A stretch of DNA of 64,000 nucleotides from Pseudonocardia kunmingensis. Lineage in GTDB: Bacteria; Actinomycetota; Actinomycetes; Mycobacteriales; Pseudonocardiaceae. The position numbers and the translations under genes are program-made. Below, in pieces: positions 7,700 through 16,884 of the stretch; position 1 is the first letter of the stretch, and each line of letters opens with the position of its first letter. The notes beneath the pieces are model-generated. The model ran no database searches. It was not told the origin of the DNA and saw only the letters and a program-made list of their open reading frames with translations. Where the stretch lies: NCBI RefSeq assembly GCF_006716445.1, contig NZ_VFPA01000002.1, positions 1,054,001 to 1,118,000 on the forward strand, written 5' to 3'.

Positions 7700-8497
7700 A
7701 TGGGGAAGTCACTGCGTGAGCTGTGGGATGGCTCCGAGGCGACGATCGGGGGCTGGTGCTCGATCCCGAGCTCGTTCTCGGCGGAGATGATGGGCCGCTG
7801 CGGCTTCGACTGGGTGTGCATCGACACCCAGCACGGCGTGATCGGCTACGACGAGATGATGCCGATGCTGCAGGCGCTGTCGATCACGCAGACGCCCGCG
7901 TTCGTGCGGGTGCCGTGGAACCAGCCCGACCACATCATGAAGGCGCTCGACGCCGGCGCGCAGGGCGTCATCGTGCCGATGGTGAGCAGCGAGGAGGACG
8001 CGCGCGCGGCCGTCGCGGCCGCGAAGTACCCGCCGATGGGGATGCGCAGCTGGGGCCCGATCCGGGCGGCGCTGGACGTGCCGGAGTACACCCCCGAGTC
8101 GGCCAACCGGCGCACGATCGTCGCCGTCATGATCGAGACGCCGGGCGGGGTGGAGAACCTGGACGCGATCCTGGCCGTGCCGGGGGTCGACGCCGTGTAC
8201 GTCGGGCCGTCGGACCTCGCGCTCGGGCACGGCATGACCCCGACTCTGAACGTCAGCGACCCGGAGCACGAGAAGCTGATCGACACGATCATCGAGGCCT
8301 GCCGCAAGCACGGGAAGGTCGCCGGCATCCACTGCGACAGCGCCGAGACCGTGCGCCGGTGGCACGCCCGCGGCTACGGGATGTTCACCGTCGGGTCCGA
8401 CGCCGCGCTGATGCGTTCGGCGGCAACGGCCGTGATCTCCCAGGCGTTCGAGGGCGGCAGGGAGGTCAAGGTCTCGACGACGGGGCAGTACGCATGA
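7700..8497 (+). CDS. HpcH/HpaI-family class II aldolase (2-keto-3-deoxyaldonate aldolase)
   Basis: It would split a 2-keto-3-deoxy sugar acid into pyruvate and an aldehyde (lactaldehyde, glycolaldehyde or glyceraldehyde). The product is 265 aa. It shows the family catalytic histidine in D42-T-Q-H45-G, the metal-binding VMIETPGGVENLDAI stretch near residue 150, and the barrel-closing VGPSDLALG. I start at ATG 7700 behind CAGGGAGAG. An upstream in-frame ATG at 7655 lacks a ribosome site. It heads an operon of nine genes that nearly all overlap by 4 bp. The combination with two aldonate dehydratase-like enzymes makes a 2-keto-3-deoxyrhamnonate-type aldolase the favoured guess. Confidence 0.88.
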   Translation: MGKSLRELWDGSEATIGGWCSIPSSFSAEMMGRCGFDWVCIDTQHGVIGYDEMMPMLQALSITQTPAFVRVPWNQPDHIMKALDAGAQGVIVPMVSSEEDARAAVAAAKYPPMGMRSWGPIRAALDVPEYTPESANRRTIVAVMIETPGGVENLDAILAVPGVDAVYVGPSDLALGHGMTPTLNVSDPEHEKLIDTIIEACRKHGKVAGIHCDSAETVRRWHARGYGMFTVGSDAALMRSAATAVISQAFEGGREVKVSTTGQYA

Positions 8498-9504
8498 GCA
8501 GGGTGTTCGTCTCGCAGGAGATCGTCGAGGATGCCCTGGAGGAGTTCCACGGCACGGGGATCACGGTGGACCTGCGCCGCGACCACCCCCCGCTGCCCGC
8601 TGCCGAGCTCCGTGCAGCGGTCGCCGGCTACGACGGCCTGATCTGCCTGCTCACCGACCGCATCGACGAGGAGCTCCTGGCCGCGAACCCGCAGCTGCGG
8701 GTGGTGGCGAACGTCGCGGTCGGCTACGACAACATCGACGTGGCCGCGGCCACGCGCGCCGGGGTGGCGGTCACGAACACCCCGCGGGTGCTCACCGACG
8801 CCACCGCCGACCTCGCGTTCACGCTCCTGCTGTCCACCGCCCGGCGCGTGCCGGAGGGCGATGCGTTCCTGCGGGCCGGGCAGTACACGCACTGGCGGAT
8901 CAACCAGGAGCAGCTGGGCGTGGACGTCTTCGGCGCCACGCTCGGGCTGTTCGGGCTCGGCCAGATCGGGCGGGCGGTGGCGCGGCGCGCCCGCGGCTTC
9001 GACATGACCGTGCTCTACCACGACGTGGCGCGGCTGCCGGAGCAGGACGAGCGCGAGCTCGGGGTCACCTACGTGGAGTTCGACGAGCTCCTCGCGCGCA
9101 GCGACTTCGTGTCGCTGCACGCGCCGCTGCTCGACTCCACGCGGCACCGGTTCGACGCCGCCGCGTTCGCGGCGATGAAGCCCACCGCGATGCTGATCAA
9201 CACCGCGCGCGGGCCCCTCGTCGACGAGGCGGCGCTGGCCGCCGCGCTGCGCGACGGCGTCATCGCCGGGGCCGGGCTCGACGTCTACGAGCGCGAGCCC
9301 GAGGTGGAGGCCCAGCTGCTCGAGCTGCGCGAGCGGGTCGTGCTGCTGCCGCACCTGGGCAGCGCCACGGGCACCACCCGCCGGGAGATGTGCCGGATGG
9401 CGGCCCGCAACGTCCGGGACGCGCTCTCCGGCGAGCGCCCGGAGAACCTCGTGAACGTCGAGGTGGCCGACCGGCTGGTCGCCGCGGCGAAGTCCGGGCC
9501 GTGA
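8494..9504 (+). CDS. D-isomer-specific 2-hydroxyacid dehydrogenase (glyoxylate/hydroxypyruvate reductase-like)
   Basis: An NAD(P)-dependent oxidoreductase of 336 aa. The nucleotide fold has GLFGLGQIGRAVARRA (about residue 148). The catalytic triad is visible as Arg in NTARGPLVDEAAL, Glu in YEREPEVE and His in LLPHLGSATG. The start ATG overlaps the aldolase stop (ATGA), so translation is coupled. It could reduce or oxidise the C2 to C4 hydroxyacid produced after aldol cleavage, for instance glyoxylate/glycolate. A second paralogue follows two genes later, so the two probably have different substrates. Confidence 0.88.
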   Translation: MSRVFVSQEIVEDALEEFHGTGITVDLRRDHPPLPAAELRAAVAGYDGLICLLTDRIDEELLAANPQLRVVANVAVGYDNIDVAAATRAGVAVTNTPRVLTDATADLAFTLLLSTARRVPEGDAFLRAGQYTHWRINQEQLGVDVFGATLGLFGLGQIGRAVARRARGFDMTVLYHDVARLPEQDERELGVTYVEFDELLARSDFVSLHAPLLDSTRHRFDAAAFAAMKPTAMLINTARGPLVDEAALAAALRDGVIAGAGLDVYEREPEVEAQLLELRERVVLLPHLGSATGTTRREMCRMAARNVRDALSGERPENLVNVEVADRLVAAAKSGP

Positions 9505-11144
9505 AGGTCCGGGAGGCCGTCGCGGAGATCCTCACCCGCGAGGGCGTCGAGGTCCTGATCGGCTATCCGGTCAACGACATCATCGAGCAGGCGGCGGTCG
9601 CCGGGATCCGGCCGGTCGTCGTCCGCCAGGAGCGCACCGGCCTGCACATGGCCGACGCGATGTCGCGGGTCACCAGCGGCGACCGCGTCGGCGTGTTCGC
9701 GATGCAGCACGGGCCCGGCACCGAGAACGCCTACGGCGGTATCGCGCAGGCGTACTCGGAGTCGGTGCCGATCCTCGTGCTGCCCGCGGGCTACCCGCGG
9801 CGGCTGGCCCACGTCGAGCCGAACTACCACGCCTCCCGGCAGATGGCGACGGTCACCAAGTCGGCCGAGCCGATCGTCAGCGCGGCCGAGGTGCGCAACG
9901 TGCTGCGGCGGGCGTTCACCCGGCTGCGCAACGGCCGCGGCGGGCCGGTGCTGGTCGAGATCCCGATCGACCTGTGGGAGGAGGAGGTTCCCGAGCCGCT
10001 CGGCTATACGCCGGCGCTGCGCGCGCGGTACGGGCCGGACCCGGCCGCGGTGCGGCGGGCCGCCCGGCTGCTCGCGGAGGCCGAGCGCCCAGTGGTCTAC
10101 GCAGGGCAGGGCGTGCACTACGCCAAGGCCTGGGACCAGCTGCGCGAGCTCGCCGAGCTGCTCGCGGCCCCGGTGACCACCAGTCTGGAGGGCAAGAGCG
10201 CCTTCCCCGAGGACCACCCGCTGGCGCTGGGCTCGGGCGGCCTGGCGATCCCGAAGGCGGTGCGGCGGTTCCTCGACGCGTCCGACGTGATCTTCGGGGT
10301 GGGGTGCAGCTTCACCGAGACGTCGTTCGGCACGCAGCTGCCGCTCGACAAGCGGGTGGTGCACGCGACGCTCGACCCGATGCACCTGGGCAAGGACCTC
10401 CCCGTCGAGATCGGGCTGATCGGGGACGCCGGGCTCACGCTCGACGCGCTGCTCTACGAGCTGCGCCGGCTGGTCGGCTCGGCCCGCGACGCGGCACCGG
10501 TCGAGGCCGAGATCGCCCGCGTCCGCGAGGAGTGGCTCGCCGAGTGGATGCCCCGGCTGACCTCGGACGAGACGCCGCTGTCGCCGTACCGGGTGCTGTG
10601 GGACCTGCAGCAGACGGTCGACGTCGCCGGCACGATCATCACCCACGACGCGGGCAGCCCGCGCGACCAGCTCTCGCCGTTCTGGACCACCACCCGGCCG
10701 CTGACCTACCTCGGCTGGGGCAAGACCACCCAGCTCGGCTACGGGCTGGGCCTGGCGATGGGGGCGAAGCTGGCCCGCCCGGACATGCTGTGCGTCAACG
10801 TCTGGGGCGATGCGGCGATCGGGTTCACCGGGATGGACTTCGAGACCGCGGTGCGCGAGCGGATCCCGATCCTGTCGGTGCTGCTCAACAACCACAGCAT
10901 GGCGATCGAGCTATCGCGGATGCCAGTGTCCACCGAGCGCTACCGGTCCACCGACATCTCCGGCGACTACGCCGCCTTCGCCGAGGCGCTGGGCGGGTAC
11001 GGCGAACGGATCACCGAGCCGGGCGACATCGTCCCGGCGATCAAGCGGGGCATCGCGGCGACCGAGGCCGGCCGACCCGCCCTGCTCGAGTTCATGACCA
11101 GCAAGGAGACCTCGGTCTCCCGATACCCCAGGGGGTCGTCGTGA
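9501..11144 (+). CDS. Thiamine-diphosphate-dependent enzyme, acetolactate synthase-like
   Basis: A 547-aa three-domain ThDP enzyme acting on 2-oxo acids (decarboxylation or carboligation). The N-terminal pyrimidine-binding domain has the activating Glu in RQERTGLHMAD. The central domain is Rossmann-like. The C-terminal domain has the ThDP motif GDAAIGFTGMDFE, closing with LLNNHSMA. GTG 9501 overlaps the previous stop by 4 bp. A glyoxylate carboligase or decarboxylase role would suit a pathway yielding glycolaldehyde or glyoxylate, but the sequence does not fix the reaction. No acetolactate synthase small subunit is adjacent, arguing against branched-chain amino-acid synthesis. Confidence 0.85.
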   Translation: MKVREAVAEILTREGVEVLIGYPVNDIIEQAAVAGIRPVVVRQERTGLHMADAMSRVTSGDRVGVFAMQHGPGTENAYGGIAQAYSESVPILVLPAGYPRRLAHVEPNYHASRQMATVTKSAEPIVSAAEVRNVLRRAFTRLRNGRGGPVLVEIPIDLWEEEVPEPLGYTPALRARYGPDPAAVRRAARLLAEAERPVVYAGQGVHYAKAWDQLRELAELLAAPVTTSLEGKSAFPEDHPLALGSGGLAIPKAVRRFLDASDVIFGVGCSFTETSFGTQLPLDKRVVHATLDPMHLGKDLPVEIGLIGDAGLTLDALLYELRRLVGSARDAAPVEAEIARVREEWLAEWMPRLTSDETPLSPYRVLWDLQQTVDVAGTIITHDAGSPRDQLSPFWTTTRPLTYLGWGKTTQLGYGLGLAMGAKLARPDMLCVNVWGDAAIGFTGMDFETAVRERIPILSVLLNNHSMAIELSRMPVSTERYRSTDISGDYAAFAEALGGYGERITEPGDIVPAIKRGIAATEAGRPALLEFMTSKETSVSRYPRGSS

Positions 11145-12100
11145 CCACATCGGACAAGGTGGAGCTCGCCGTCATCGGGCGGCAGCGCCCCGCCGTGATC
11201 GAGGCGCTCAGCGCCGAGTTCACGCTGCACGAGGTCTCGCTCGACGACGTCGCGGGCTCGTTGGGCCCGGCCGCGGAACGGATCCGCGGCGCGCTGTCCA
11301 ACCCGATGATCGGGCTCTCGGCGGCGACGATGGACGCGCTGCCGAAGCTGGAGATCACGACGCTGTTCGGGGTCGGGCTCGAGCGCACCGACCTCGTCGC
11401 CGCCCGCGAGCGCGGGATCGTCGTCACCACCACGCCGGTGCTCTACGAGGACGTCGCCGACACCGCGGTGGTGCTGGCGATGGACGTCGCCCGCAAGATC
11501 ACCTCGGGTGACCGGTGGGTGCGGGCAGGCAAGTGGGCGGCAGGCGGCCAGGCCGCGTCGGGCAAGCGGTTCTCCGGCAAGCGGGCCGGGATCCTCGGCA
11601 TGGGCCGGATCGGGCGGATGCTCGCCAAGCGGCTCGAGGCGTTCGACATGGAGATCGCCTACTACGACCCGCGCCCGGCTCCGGACGTCGACTACACGCT
11701 CCACCCGACGAGCGTCGAGCTCGCGCGCGAGTCGGACTTCCTGTTCCTGTGCGCGGCAGGCGGGCCGGGCGTGGGCCACGTCGTCGACGCCGACACGCTC
11801 GCCGCGCTCGGGCCGGAAGGGATCTTCGTCAACGTCGCCCGCGGCTGGCTCGTCGACGAGGCCGCGCTGGTCGACGTGGTGACGACCGGCACGATCGCGG
11901 GCGCCGGGCTCGACGTGTTCTCCGACGAGCCGAACGTGCCGGCGGCTCTGGTCGAGTCCGAGAACGTCGTGCTGCTCCCGCACATCGCGAGCAACACCTT
12001 CGAGACCCGGGACGACATGGACCGGTGCGTGATCGAGAACATGCGGTCCTGGTTCTCGACGGGCAAGGCCATCACCCCCGTCCCGGCGCCCGTCCAGTGA
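11141..12100 (+). CDS. D-isomer-specific 2-hydroxyacid dehydrogenase, second paralogue
   Basis: A 319-aa NAD(P)-dependent dehydrogenase. The Rossmann motif GILGMGRIGRMLAKRL lies near residue 150. Catalytic Arg is in NVARGWLVDEAAL, Glu in FSDEPNVP and His in LLPHIASNT. The start is GTG 11141, overlapping the ThDP gene stop, with CAGGGGG upstream. It differs clearly from the paralogue at 8494-9504, including a shorter, divergent substrate domain. Candidate substrates are glyoxylate, hydroxypyruvate or a longer 2-ketoaldonate. Order in the operon suggests a step shared with the neighbouring ThDP enzyme. Confidence 0.87.
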   Translation: MTTSDKVELAVIGRQRPAVIEALSAEFTLHEVSLDDVAGSLGPAAERIRGALSNPMIGLSAATMDALPKLEITTLFGVGLERTDLVAARERGIVVTTTPVLYEDVADTAVVLAMDVARKITSGDRWVRAGKWAAGGQAASGKRFSGKRAGILGMGRIGRMLAKRLEAFDMEIAYYDPRPAPDVDYTLHPTSVELARESDFLFLCAAGGPGVGHVVDADTLAALGPEGIFVNVARGWLVDEAALVDVVTTGTIAGAGLDVFSDEPNVPAALVESENVVLLPHIASNTFETRDDMDRCVIENMRSWFSTGKAITPVPAPVQ

Positions 12101-13293
12101 AGATCACCGGGGTCGAGACGTTCCCGGTCGAGGTCCCGCCGCCGCACAAGGGCGGCAAGGTGTGGCTGTTCCTGCGGCTGGACACCGACACCGGGGTGCG
12201 CGGCTACGGCGAGGTCATGATGCTCGCCAGCGCGTTCCGGCCGCGGGCGATGGCCGTGCTGGTCGAGGACCTGGTGGAGACCCACCTGCTCGGCCACGAC
12301 CCGTACGAGATCGAGCTGCTGTACGACACCCTGTACTCGCGGGCGGGCTACAGCCACTACCCGGAGCAGACCAAGCTCGCCATCATCAGCGCGCTGGAGA
12401 TGGCGTGCTGGGACATCGTCGGCAAGGACGTGGGGCGGCCGGTGCACCGGCTGCTCGGCGGGGCCGTGCGGGACCGCGTCCGCACCTACACCTACATCTA
12501 CCCCGCCGACGACGGCGACGTGGACCGCCACGACCTCTGGACGCAGCCGGACCTGGTGGCCGAGCGCGCCGCGCACTACGCCGACCTGGGGTTCACCGGG
12601 GTGAAGCTCGACCCGTTCGGCTTCGCTCCCACGCAGGAGCAGGGCCTGGGCCAGGTCGTGCCGGTGCAGTACTCGCTCTCCGCGCTGGACACCGCCGAGG
12701 CGGTCATCGCCAAGATCCGGGAAGCCGTCGGCAGCCGCTGCGACATCCTGGTGGGCACGCACGGGCAGATGACCGCGGCGGGCGCGATCCGGCTGGCCCG
12801 GCGGCTGGAGCCCTACGACCCGCTCTGGTTCGAGGAGCCGGTGCCGCCGGAGAACATGGCCGAGATGGCGAAGGTGGCGCGCGGCACCCGCATCCCCATC
12901 ACCACGGGGGAGCGCCTCACCACGAAGTACGACTTCGCCCGGCTCATCGAGCACGAGGCGGCGGCGATCTTCAACCTGGACGTCGGCCAGGTCGGCGGCA
13001 TCCTGGAGAGCAAGAAGATCGCAGCCATGGCCGAGGCGCACTACCTGCAGATCTCGCCGCACGTCTGGGGCGGGCCGCTGATCGCCGCCGCGTCGGTGCA
13101 GCTCGGCCTCTGCTGCCCGAACTTCCTGATCATGGAGTCGATCGAGCGGTTCGGCGGCCTGCACGCCGAGCTGCTCGACGAGCCGATCCAGTGGCGCGAC
13201 GGCTACGCCCTCGCGCCGGACCGGCCCGGCCTCGGGCACGACCTGAACGAGGACCTGGCTCGCCGACTGGCACCCAAGGAGCACGAATCATGA
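12097..13293 (+). CDS. Enolase-superfamily protein with altered metal site (GTHG in place of DxHG)
   Basis: A 398-aa mandelate-racemase/galactonate-dehydratase-type barrel protein starting at GTG 12097 (4-bp overlap). It keeps a KxD-like K170-L-D172, E246/E247 in WFEEPVPPE, E272 in TTGERLTTKYD and H322 in ISPHVWGG. At the end of the third barrel strand, where dehydratases of this group usually show Asp-x-His, it reads G220-T-H222-G. The first carboxylate metal ligand therefore seems replaced. Either a neighbouring residue supplies the ligand or the chemistry differs. It is one of two enolase-superfamily enzymes in this locus and could handle an epimeric aldonate. Confidence 0.82.
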   Translation: MKITGVETFPVEVPPPHKGGKVWLFLRLDTDTGVRGYGEVMMLASAFRPRAMAVLVEDLVETHLLGHDPYEIELLYDTLYSRAGYSHYPEQTKLAIISALEMACWDIVGKDVGRPVHRLLGGAVRDRVRTYTYIYPADDGDVDRHDLWTQPDLVAERAAHYADLGFTGVKLDPFGFAPTQEQGLGQVVPVQYSLSALDTAEAVIAKIREAVGSRCDILVGTHGQMTAAGAIRLARRLEPYDPLWFEEPVPPENMAEMAKVARGTRIPITTGERLTTKYDFARLIEHEAAAIFNLDVGQVGGILESKKIAAMAEAHYLQISPHVWGGPLIAAASVQLGLCCPNFLIMESIERFGGLHAELLDEPIQWRDGYALAPDRPGLGHDLNEDLARRLAPKEHES

Positions 13294-15581
13294 GCATTCT
13301 CGGGACCCGCGTGGCGCGGACCGAGGACCCGAAGCTGCTGACGGCCGGGGGCACCTACATCGACGACCTCCGCGAGCCGCTGCTCGCCGGTGCCGCCCAC
13401 GTGACGTACGTGCGCAGCCCGATGGCGCACGCGCGCATCACCGCCGTCGACGCCGACGCGGCGCGCAGCACGCCGGGCGTGGTCGCAGTGATCACCGGCA
13501 CCGACGTCGACCTCGCGCCGCTACCACCGGGCAACGGCATCGGCGACGGGCCGCCCGCGGCGATGACCCGGCCCTACCTCGCCCGCGACGTCGTGCGCTA
13601 CGTGGGCGAGCCGGTGGCCGCGGTGGTCACCGACGAGCGCTACCAGGGCCAGGACGCCGCCGAGCTGGTGGAGGTGGACTACGACCCGCTGCCCGCGGTG
13701 ATCGACCTCGACGACGCGCTGCGCGGCGAGACGCTGCTGTTCCCCGAGGCCGGCACGAACGTCACCGGGGCGCAGGGCGCGGCGGCGGACGAGCACCTGT
13801 TCGACGACTGCGAGGTCGTGGTCACGCGCACGATCACCAACCAGCGGGTCGCCCCGGCGCCGCTGGAGGTGCGCGGCGCGGCGTGCGCCTGGGGTGATGA
13901 CGGCCGGCTGACCATGTGGGTGTCCACCCAGAACGTCCAGGCCTGCCGCGACACGCTGCAGGAGGCGCTCGGGCTGGCGGCCGGCCAGGTCCGGGTGATC
14001 ACCCCGGACGTCGGGGGCGGGTTCGGCGCCAAGATCGGCATCGACCCGGACGCCGCACTGCTCGGCTGGATCTCCCGGCGGATCGGCCGACCGCTGCGGT
14101 GGACCGAGAGCCGCAGCGAGAACATGGTCGCGATGACGCACGGCCGCGGCCAGCGCCAGACGGTCACGATCGGCGGCCGCCGCGACGGCACCGTCCTCGC
14201 CTACCGCCTGGAGGTGCTGCAGGACGTCGGCGCCTACCCGTGCGACGCGGCGTTCCTGCCCGCGCTCACGATGCTGATGACCAGCGGCCCCTACGCGATC
14301 CCGCGGGTGGAGTCGGCCGCGCGTGGCGTGCTGACCACCACCACGCCCATCGCGGCCTACCGCGGCGCCGGGCGCCCGGAGGCCACGGCGGCGATCGAGC
14401 GGGCGATGGACCTGTTCGCCGCCGAGGCCGGCGTCGACCCGGCCGAGGTGCGGCGGCGCAACTACGTCCGGCCCGAGCAGTTCCCGTTCACCACGCCGTC
14501 CGGCGCCGTCTACGACACCGGCGAGTACGCCGAGGCGCTGGACCGGGTGCTCGAGGCGGCCGGCTACCAGAGGTTGCGCGCAGAGCAGGCCCGCCGACGC
14601 GCCGCGGGCGAGATCGTGCAGGTCGGCCTCGGGCTGTCGTCCTACGTGGAGATCACCGCCCCGAACAACGAGGCAGGGGAGTTCGCGCGGGTCGAGGTGC
14701 GCACCGACGGATCGGTGCGCGTGCTCACCGGCAGCTCGCCCCACGGCCAGGGGCTGGCGACGTCGTTCGCGATGCTCGTCGCGGACCTGACGGGCGTGCC
14801 GTTGGAGAAGATCACCGTGCTGCACGGCGACACCGACCTGGTGCCGACGGGCACCGGCACGATGGGGTCGCGGTCGCTGCAGCTCGGCGGAGCGGCCGTG
14901 CACCAGGCCGGCAACGAGGTGGTGGAGCAGGCGCGACGGCTGGCCGCCGACGCGTTGGAGGCGGCCGAGGCCGACCTCGTGCTCGACACCGACCGCGGGG
15001 TCTGGCAGGTCCGCGGTACAGCGACGGCCGGCATCGGGTGGGGCGAGCTCGCTCGCGTGGCCGAGGCCGACGGCGGCCTCGCGGCCGACGTCCTGTTCAC
15101 CGAGGAGCGGCCCACGTTCCCGTTCGGCACGCACCTCGCCGTCGTGGAGGTCGACACCGAGACCGGCCAGGTGCGGTTCGTGCGCCACGTCACCGTCGAC
15201 GACGCGGGCCCGGTGCTCAACCCGGTCACGTTCGAGGGGCAGCGCCACGGCGGCATCGCGCAGGGCGCGGCGCAGGCGCTGCTGGAGCGGATGGCCTACG
15301 ACGCCGACGGCAACCCGGTCACGGCGAACCTCGCCGACTACGCGTTCATCACCGCGGCCGAGCTGCCGAGCTTCGAGCTGCTCTCGATGGAGACACCGAC
15401 CGCGCTCAACCCGCTGGGCGTCAAGGGGGTGGGGGAGGCGGGCACGATCGGGTCCACCCCGGCCGTGCAGAACGCCGTCGTCGACGCCCTCGCCGGTCTC
15501 GGCGTGCGGCACCTCGACATGCCGGCGACGCCGGACCGGGTGTGGGCCGCGATCGTGGACGCGAAGGACGGGGAAGGCTGA
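13290..15581 (+). CDS. Molybdenum hydroxylase large subunit (aldehyde oxidase/xanthine dehydrogenase family)
   Basis: The 763-aa catalytic subunit binds molybdopterin-cytosine dinucleotide and oxidises aldehydes or N-heterocycles with water as oxygen donor. Visible are the cofactor segment GGGFGAKIG, AYRGAGRPEA (the form II type, not the AYxCSFR of true CO dehydrogenase) and the active-site glutamate in KGVGEAGTIGS near the C-terminus. The start ATG overlaps the previous stop. It is followed directly by [2Fe-2S] and FAD subunits. In this pathway context, oxidation of glycolaldehyde, lactaldehyde or glyceraldehyde released by the aldolase is the natural proposal, as in archaeal glyceraldehyde oxidoreductases. 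Confidence 0.92.
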   Translation: MSILGTRVARTEDPKLLTAGGTYIDDLREPLLAGAAHVTYVRSPMAHARITAVDADAARSTPGVVAVITGTDVDLAPLPPGNGIGDGPPAAMTRPYLARDVVRYVGEPVAAVVTDERYQGQDAAELVEVDYDPLPAVIDLDDALRGETLLFPEAGTNVTGAQGAAADEHLFDDCEVVVTRTITNQRVAPAPLEVRGAACAWGDDGRLTMWVSTQNVQACRDTLQEALGLAAGQVRVITPDVGGGFGAKIGIDPDAALLGWISRRIGRPLRWTESRSENMVAMTHGRGQRQTVTIGGRRDGTVLAYRLEVLQDVGAYPCDAAFLPALTMLMTSGPYAIPRVESAARGVLTTTTPIAAYRGAGRPEATAAIERAMDLFAAEAGVDPAEVRRRNYVRPEQFPFTTPSGAVYDTGEYAEALDRVLEAAGYQRLRAEQARRRAAGEIVQVGLGLSSYVEITAPNNEAGEFARVEVRTDGSVRVLTGSSPHGQGLATSFAMLVADLTGVPLEKITVLHGDTDLVPTGTGTMGSRSLQLGGAAVHQAGNEVVEQARRLAADALEAAEADLVLDTDRGVWQVRGTATAGIGWGELARVAEADGGLAADVLFTEERPTFPFGTHLAVVEVDTETGQVRFVRHVTVDDAGPVLNPVTFEGQRHGGIAQGAAQALLERMAYDADGNPVTANLADYAFITAAELPSFELLSMETPTALNPLGVKGVGEAGTIGSTPAVQNAVVDALAGLGVRHLDMPATPDRVWAAIVDAKDGEG

Positions 15582-16051
15582 TGGAGATCACGATCCGGGT
15601 CAACGGCAAGGAGACCACCGCGGACGTCGAGGACCGCACGCTGCTCGTGCACCACCTGCGCGACCAGCTCGGCCTCACGGGTACCAACGTCGGCTGCGAC
15701 ACCACGTCGTGCGGGGCGTGCACCGTGCTGCTGGACGGCGAGTCGGTCAAGTCGTGCACGGTGCTCGCCGCGCAGGCCGAGGGCGCCGACGTCACGACGA
15801 TCGAGGGGCTCGCGGCCGAGGACGGCTCGCTGCACCCCGTGCAGCAGGCGTTCTCCGATCACCACGGGCTGCAGTGCGGGTTCTGCACGCCCGGCATGGT
15901 GATGGCCTCGGTGTCGCTGCTGCGCGAGGTGCCCGAGCCGACCGAGGACCAGGTCAGGAGCGGGCTGGAGGGCAACCTCTGCCGCTGCACGGGCTACCAC
16001 AACATCGTGGCGGCCGTGCTCGCCGCGGCCGCCGACGGAGGTGCGCAGTGA
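15581..16051 (+). CDS. Molybdenum hydroxylase small subunit, two [2Fe-2S] clusters
   Basis: The 156-aa electron-transfer subunit. The N-terminal plant-type ferredoxin domain has the Cys pattern GCDTTSCGACTVLLDG plus a later Cys (KSCTV). The C-terminal helical domain carries the second cluster motifs QCGFCTPGM and NLCRCTGY. Length and motif order match the CoxS/CutS family exactly. The start overlaps the large-subunit stop by one base. It passes electrons from the Mo site to FAD in the next subunit. Confidence 0.95.
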   Translation: MEITIRVNGKETTADVEDRTLLVHHLRDQLGLTGTNVGCDTTSCGACTVLLDGESVKSCTVLAAQAEGADVTTIEGLAAEDGSLHPVQQAFSDHHGLQCGFCTPGMVMASVSLLREVPEPTEDQVRSGLEGNLCRCTGYHNIVAAVLAAAADGGAQ

Positions 16052-16884
16052 TCACGGCGCCGTTCACCTACCGCCGGGCAGGCTCGCTCGCCGAGGCACT
16101 GGCCCTGCTGACCGAGCACGGTGAGGACGCGAAGCTGCTCGCCGGCGGGCACTCCCTGCTGCCGCTGATGAAGCTGCGGCTCGCCGCCCCCGAGATGCTG
16201 GTGGACATCAGCGGGCTGCGCGAGCTGTCCTACGTCCAGGACGAGGGCGACACGATCGCGATCGGCGCGCTCACCCGCCACCGGGAGCTCGAGGCCTCGC
16301 CGCTGCTGGCGCGCGAGGCCCCGTTGCTGGCCCACGCGGCGGGCCGGGTCGGAGACCCGCAGGTGCGCCACCGCGGCACGATCGGCGGCTCGCTCGTCCA
16401 CGGCGACGCGGCCGCCGACCTGCCCGCCGTGGCCCTCGCCATGGACGCGACGCTCGTGGTCACCGGACCGGCGGGCACGCGGGAGATCGCGGCGGGGGAG
16501 TTCTTCACCGACCTGTTCCAGACCGCGCTCGGACCGGACGAGCTGCTCACCGAGGTCCGCATCCCCAAACCGGCCGCGTCGGGATGGAGCTTCCAGAAGT
16601 TCACCCGCCGGGCGATCGACTGGGCGATCGTCGGGGTGGCGGTGTCCGACGGCACGCGGCCGGGCATCGGCCTGATCAACATGGGGCCGGTCCCGCTGCG
16701 CGCCACCGCCGTGGAGCAGGCGCTCGCGGGCGGGGCCTCGATCGCCGACGCCGCGGCGCTCGCGGCCGAGGGCACCCAGCCCCCCGACGAACCCGGCGCG
16801 GGTGCGGCCTACCGGACGCACCTCGTGCGCGTGCTGGTGCGGCGCGCGTTGGAGTTGGCCGCCCAGCGGGGAGGTGCGGCGTGA
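16048..16884 (+). CDS. Molybdenum hydroxylase medium subunit, FAD-binding
   Basis: The 278-aa FAD subunit of the CoxM/CutM type. The FAD pyrophosphate motif AGGHSLLPLMKLRLA lies near residue 32 and the second motif TIGGSLVHGDAAADLP near residue 112. A CO-dehydrogenase flavoprotein C-terminal domain follows. GTG 16048 overlaps the small-subunit stop by 4 bp. With the two preceding genes it completes a (LSM)2 hydroxylase. MoCo synthesis and XdhC/CoxF-type maturation genes are not in the window. Confidence 0.94.
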   Translation: MITAPFTYRRAGSLAEALALLTEHGEDAKLLAGGHSLLPLMKLRLAAPEMLVDISGLRELSYVQDEGDTIAIGALTRHRELEASPLLAREAPLLAHAAGRVGDPQVRHRGTIGGSLVHGDAAADLPAVALAMDATLVVTGPAGTREIAAGEFFTDLFQTALGPDELLTEVRIPKPAASGWSFQKFTRRAIDWAIVGVAVSDGTRPGIGLINMGPVPLRATAVEQALAGGASIADAAALAAEGTQPPDEPGAGAAYRTHLVRVLVRRALELAAQRGGAA

